A DNA stretch of 15,094 nt from Planctomycetota bacterium. Its GTDB lineage: Bacteria; Planctomycetota; SZUA-567. Of this stretch, positions 14,090 through 15,094 are shown piece by piece; positions within the stretch are counted from its first letter, which is position 1; each line of letters starts with the position of its first letter. The DNA is taken from contig JAJBTL010000110.1 of the NCBI GenBank assembly GCA_020860865.1, positions 1-15,094 of the forward strand, written 5' to 3'. Position numbers and translations under genes: made by a program. The notes beneath the pieces were generated by a model. The model ran no database searches. It worked only from the letters and a program-made list of their open reading frames with translations, and was not told the origin of the DNA.

Positions 14090-15094
14090 TCAGTCGACCC
14101 GCATGAACATTGCTTTAAGGTAACGGCCCTGCGGGAAATCGCCGGCGACGGGATGGTCGGCGCCGGGACCGGTTGTCTCGAAAATGACCAGGCCGCGACC
14201 GGCGTCGGCGCCGGCCTTCCGGACCATCTGCCGCCAGCGTTCTTCCGGGACGGCACCGGAACAACTGCAGGTGACGAACAGGCCGCCCGGCTCGACTACC
14301 CGGAGGGCGGCCCGGTTCATGTCGTGGTAGGTCTTCAGGGCGCGCTCGACATCGTCCTGGCCGGCGGCGAGTTTGGGCGGGTCGAGGACGACGAGGCCAT
14401 AGCGGCGGCGGCCGGTCTCCTCCTCCCGAAGAAAATGAAACGCGTCGTCGTGGACGAGCGTTATCCCGTCCGCGTTGTTTTCCTTGATGTTGGCATCGGC
14501 CATGGCGATGGCGTCTTCGTCCAGGTCCACCGCCGCGATGCGGCGGGCGCCGCCTTTCCAGGCCGACAGGGAAAAACCGCCGGAATAGCAGCATAAATCG
14601 AGGACGTCCCGGCCCCGGGCCAGATGGGCGACACGGGCGCGGTTGTCCCGCTGATCGAGGAAGAAACCGGTCTTGTGGCCGGCGGCGAAGTCGACGCGGT
14701 AACGGATGCCGTTTTCCGTAATCGTCACCGATTCGGGCGCGGGATAGCGTTTCTCGATTTTTCCAAAGGAAACGCCCTCTTTTTTCTCGGCGTTCTTGTC
14801 GCCCCGGTACGCCACTGTGGCGCCCGGATACAGCGTCTTGAGGGCGGCGACCAGTTCGTCCGCCAGATGAATCCAGCCGGCGATGTAGGGTTCGACCAGG
14901 ACGACGTCCGCGAAGACGTCGATAACGAGGCCGGGAAGGCTGTCGGCCTCGGCGTGGACGAGGCGGTAGGCGTTGCCGATGGTGTCCATCGGGAGGACGG
15001 TTTCACGGAGTTTTTTGGCGGCGGCGAGGCGGTTGTGGATGAAATGTTCATCAATGTCCTCGGCCTGGTTTTCCGTGAGGACGCGGACGGCGAT
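14090..15094 (-). CDS. rlmI: RlmI-type class I SAM-dependent rRNA (cytosine-C5) methyltransferase, 5' end outside window
   Basis: The frame is open to the right edge; 334 residues are visible, lacking the start and most of the N-terminal PUA domain expected in this family (full length about 390-400). Visible landmarks match E. coli RlmI, which methylates C1962 of 23S rRNA: YRLVHAEADSLPGLVIDVF (compare YRLIAGESDGLPGITIDRF), KKEGVSFG, the hinge GHKTGFFLDQRDNR, SAM-binding VLDLCCYSGGFSLSA, AVDLDEDAIAMA, catalytic-region LVVLDPPKLA, and TCSCSG with the conserved cysteine near the active site, then ADHPVAGDFPQGRYLKAMFMRVD at the C-terminus (in two parts, ADHPVAG and QGRYLKAMFMRV). A Met at 14989 is internal. 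The RACo-like gene follows after 73 bases on the same strand with no terminator in the gap. Whether the target is C1962 here is inferred. Confidence 0.88.
   Translation of the reverse strand: MAVRVLTENQAEDIDEHFIHNRLAAAKKLRETVLPMDTIGNAYRLVHAEADSLPGLVIDVFADVVLVEPYIAGWIHLADELVAALKTLYPGATVAYRGDKNAEKKEGVSFGKIEKRYPAPESVTITENGIRYRVDFAAGHKTGFFLDQRDNRARVAHLARGRDVLDLCCYSGGFSLSAWKGGARRIAAVDLDEDAIAMADANIKENNADGITLVHDDAFHFLREEETGRRRYGLVVLDPPKLAAGQDDVERALKTYHDMNRAALRVVEPGGLFVTCSCSGAVPEERWRQMVRKAGADAGRGLVIFETTGPGADHPVAGDFPQGRYLKAMFMRVD

Overview
The window is GC-rich, densely packed bacterial chromosome with no stretch over 300 bases lacking a gene. I see no mobile element, CRISPR array, tRNA or rRNA gene. 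The gene set suggests an anaerobic or oxygen-sensitive bacterium: a rubredoxin fused to the FMN/[3Fe-4S] core of glutamate synthase, an iron-sulfur flavoprotein-type reductase, and a ferredoxin-ASKHA protein of the RACo (corrinoid reactivator) type. The compatible-solute binding protein has a cleavable-looking signal peptide and no cysteine at all, so it cannot be a lipoprotein; this and the YcjX protein favour a Gram-negative (diderm) host. I cannot name the genus; a proteobacterial or desulfobacterial relative is only a guess.

Layout from left to right. (1) 1-1763, minus strand: the start of a DUF1232 membrane protein that runs off the left edge, preceded by ycjX, a P-loop protein. (2) 1954-3100, plus strand: a secreted Tyr/Pro/Gly-rich protein, then a MIF-type tautomerase with its own promoter, closed by a bidirectional terminator at 3137-3164. 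(3) 3218-6092, minus strand: nadV (nicotinamide phosphoribosyltransferase) followed by the rubredoxin-glutamate synthase fusion. (4) 6307-9431, minus strand: a four-gene OpuC/YehZYXW-type quaternary-amine ABC importer (permease, binding protein, ATPase, permease) ended by a strong hairpin at 6202-6238. (5) 9667-12028, plus strand: yhdT-panF-flavoprotein, each pair joined by an ATGA overlap, ended by a 15-bp-stem bidirectional terminator at 12103-12139. (6) 12163-15094, minus strand: an RlmI-type rRNA cytosine methyltransferase (5' end outside the window) followed by the RACo-like protein.

Functional themes are cofactor salvage (nicotinamide through NadV, pantothenate through PanF), osmolyte uptake, and low-potential redox chemistry. 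The clearest oddities are the rubredoxin-glutamate synthase fusion, the RACo-like activator with no corrinoid partner in view, the coupling of a probable Fe-S flavoprotein to panF, an inverted repeat around the putative -10 of the secreted-protein gene, and an 8-base G run in the leader of the ABC operon. I found no clearly new multi-gene defence or mobile system. The long ORFs opposite the real genes are GC-codon shadows.
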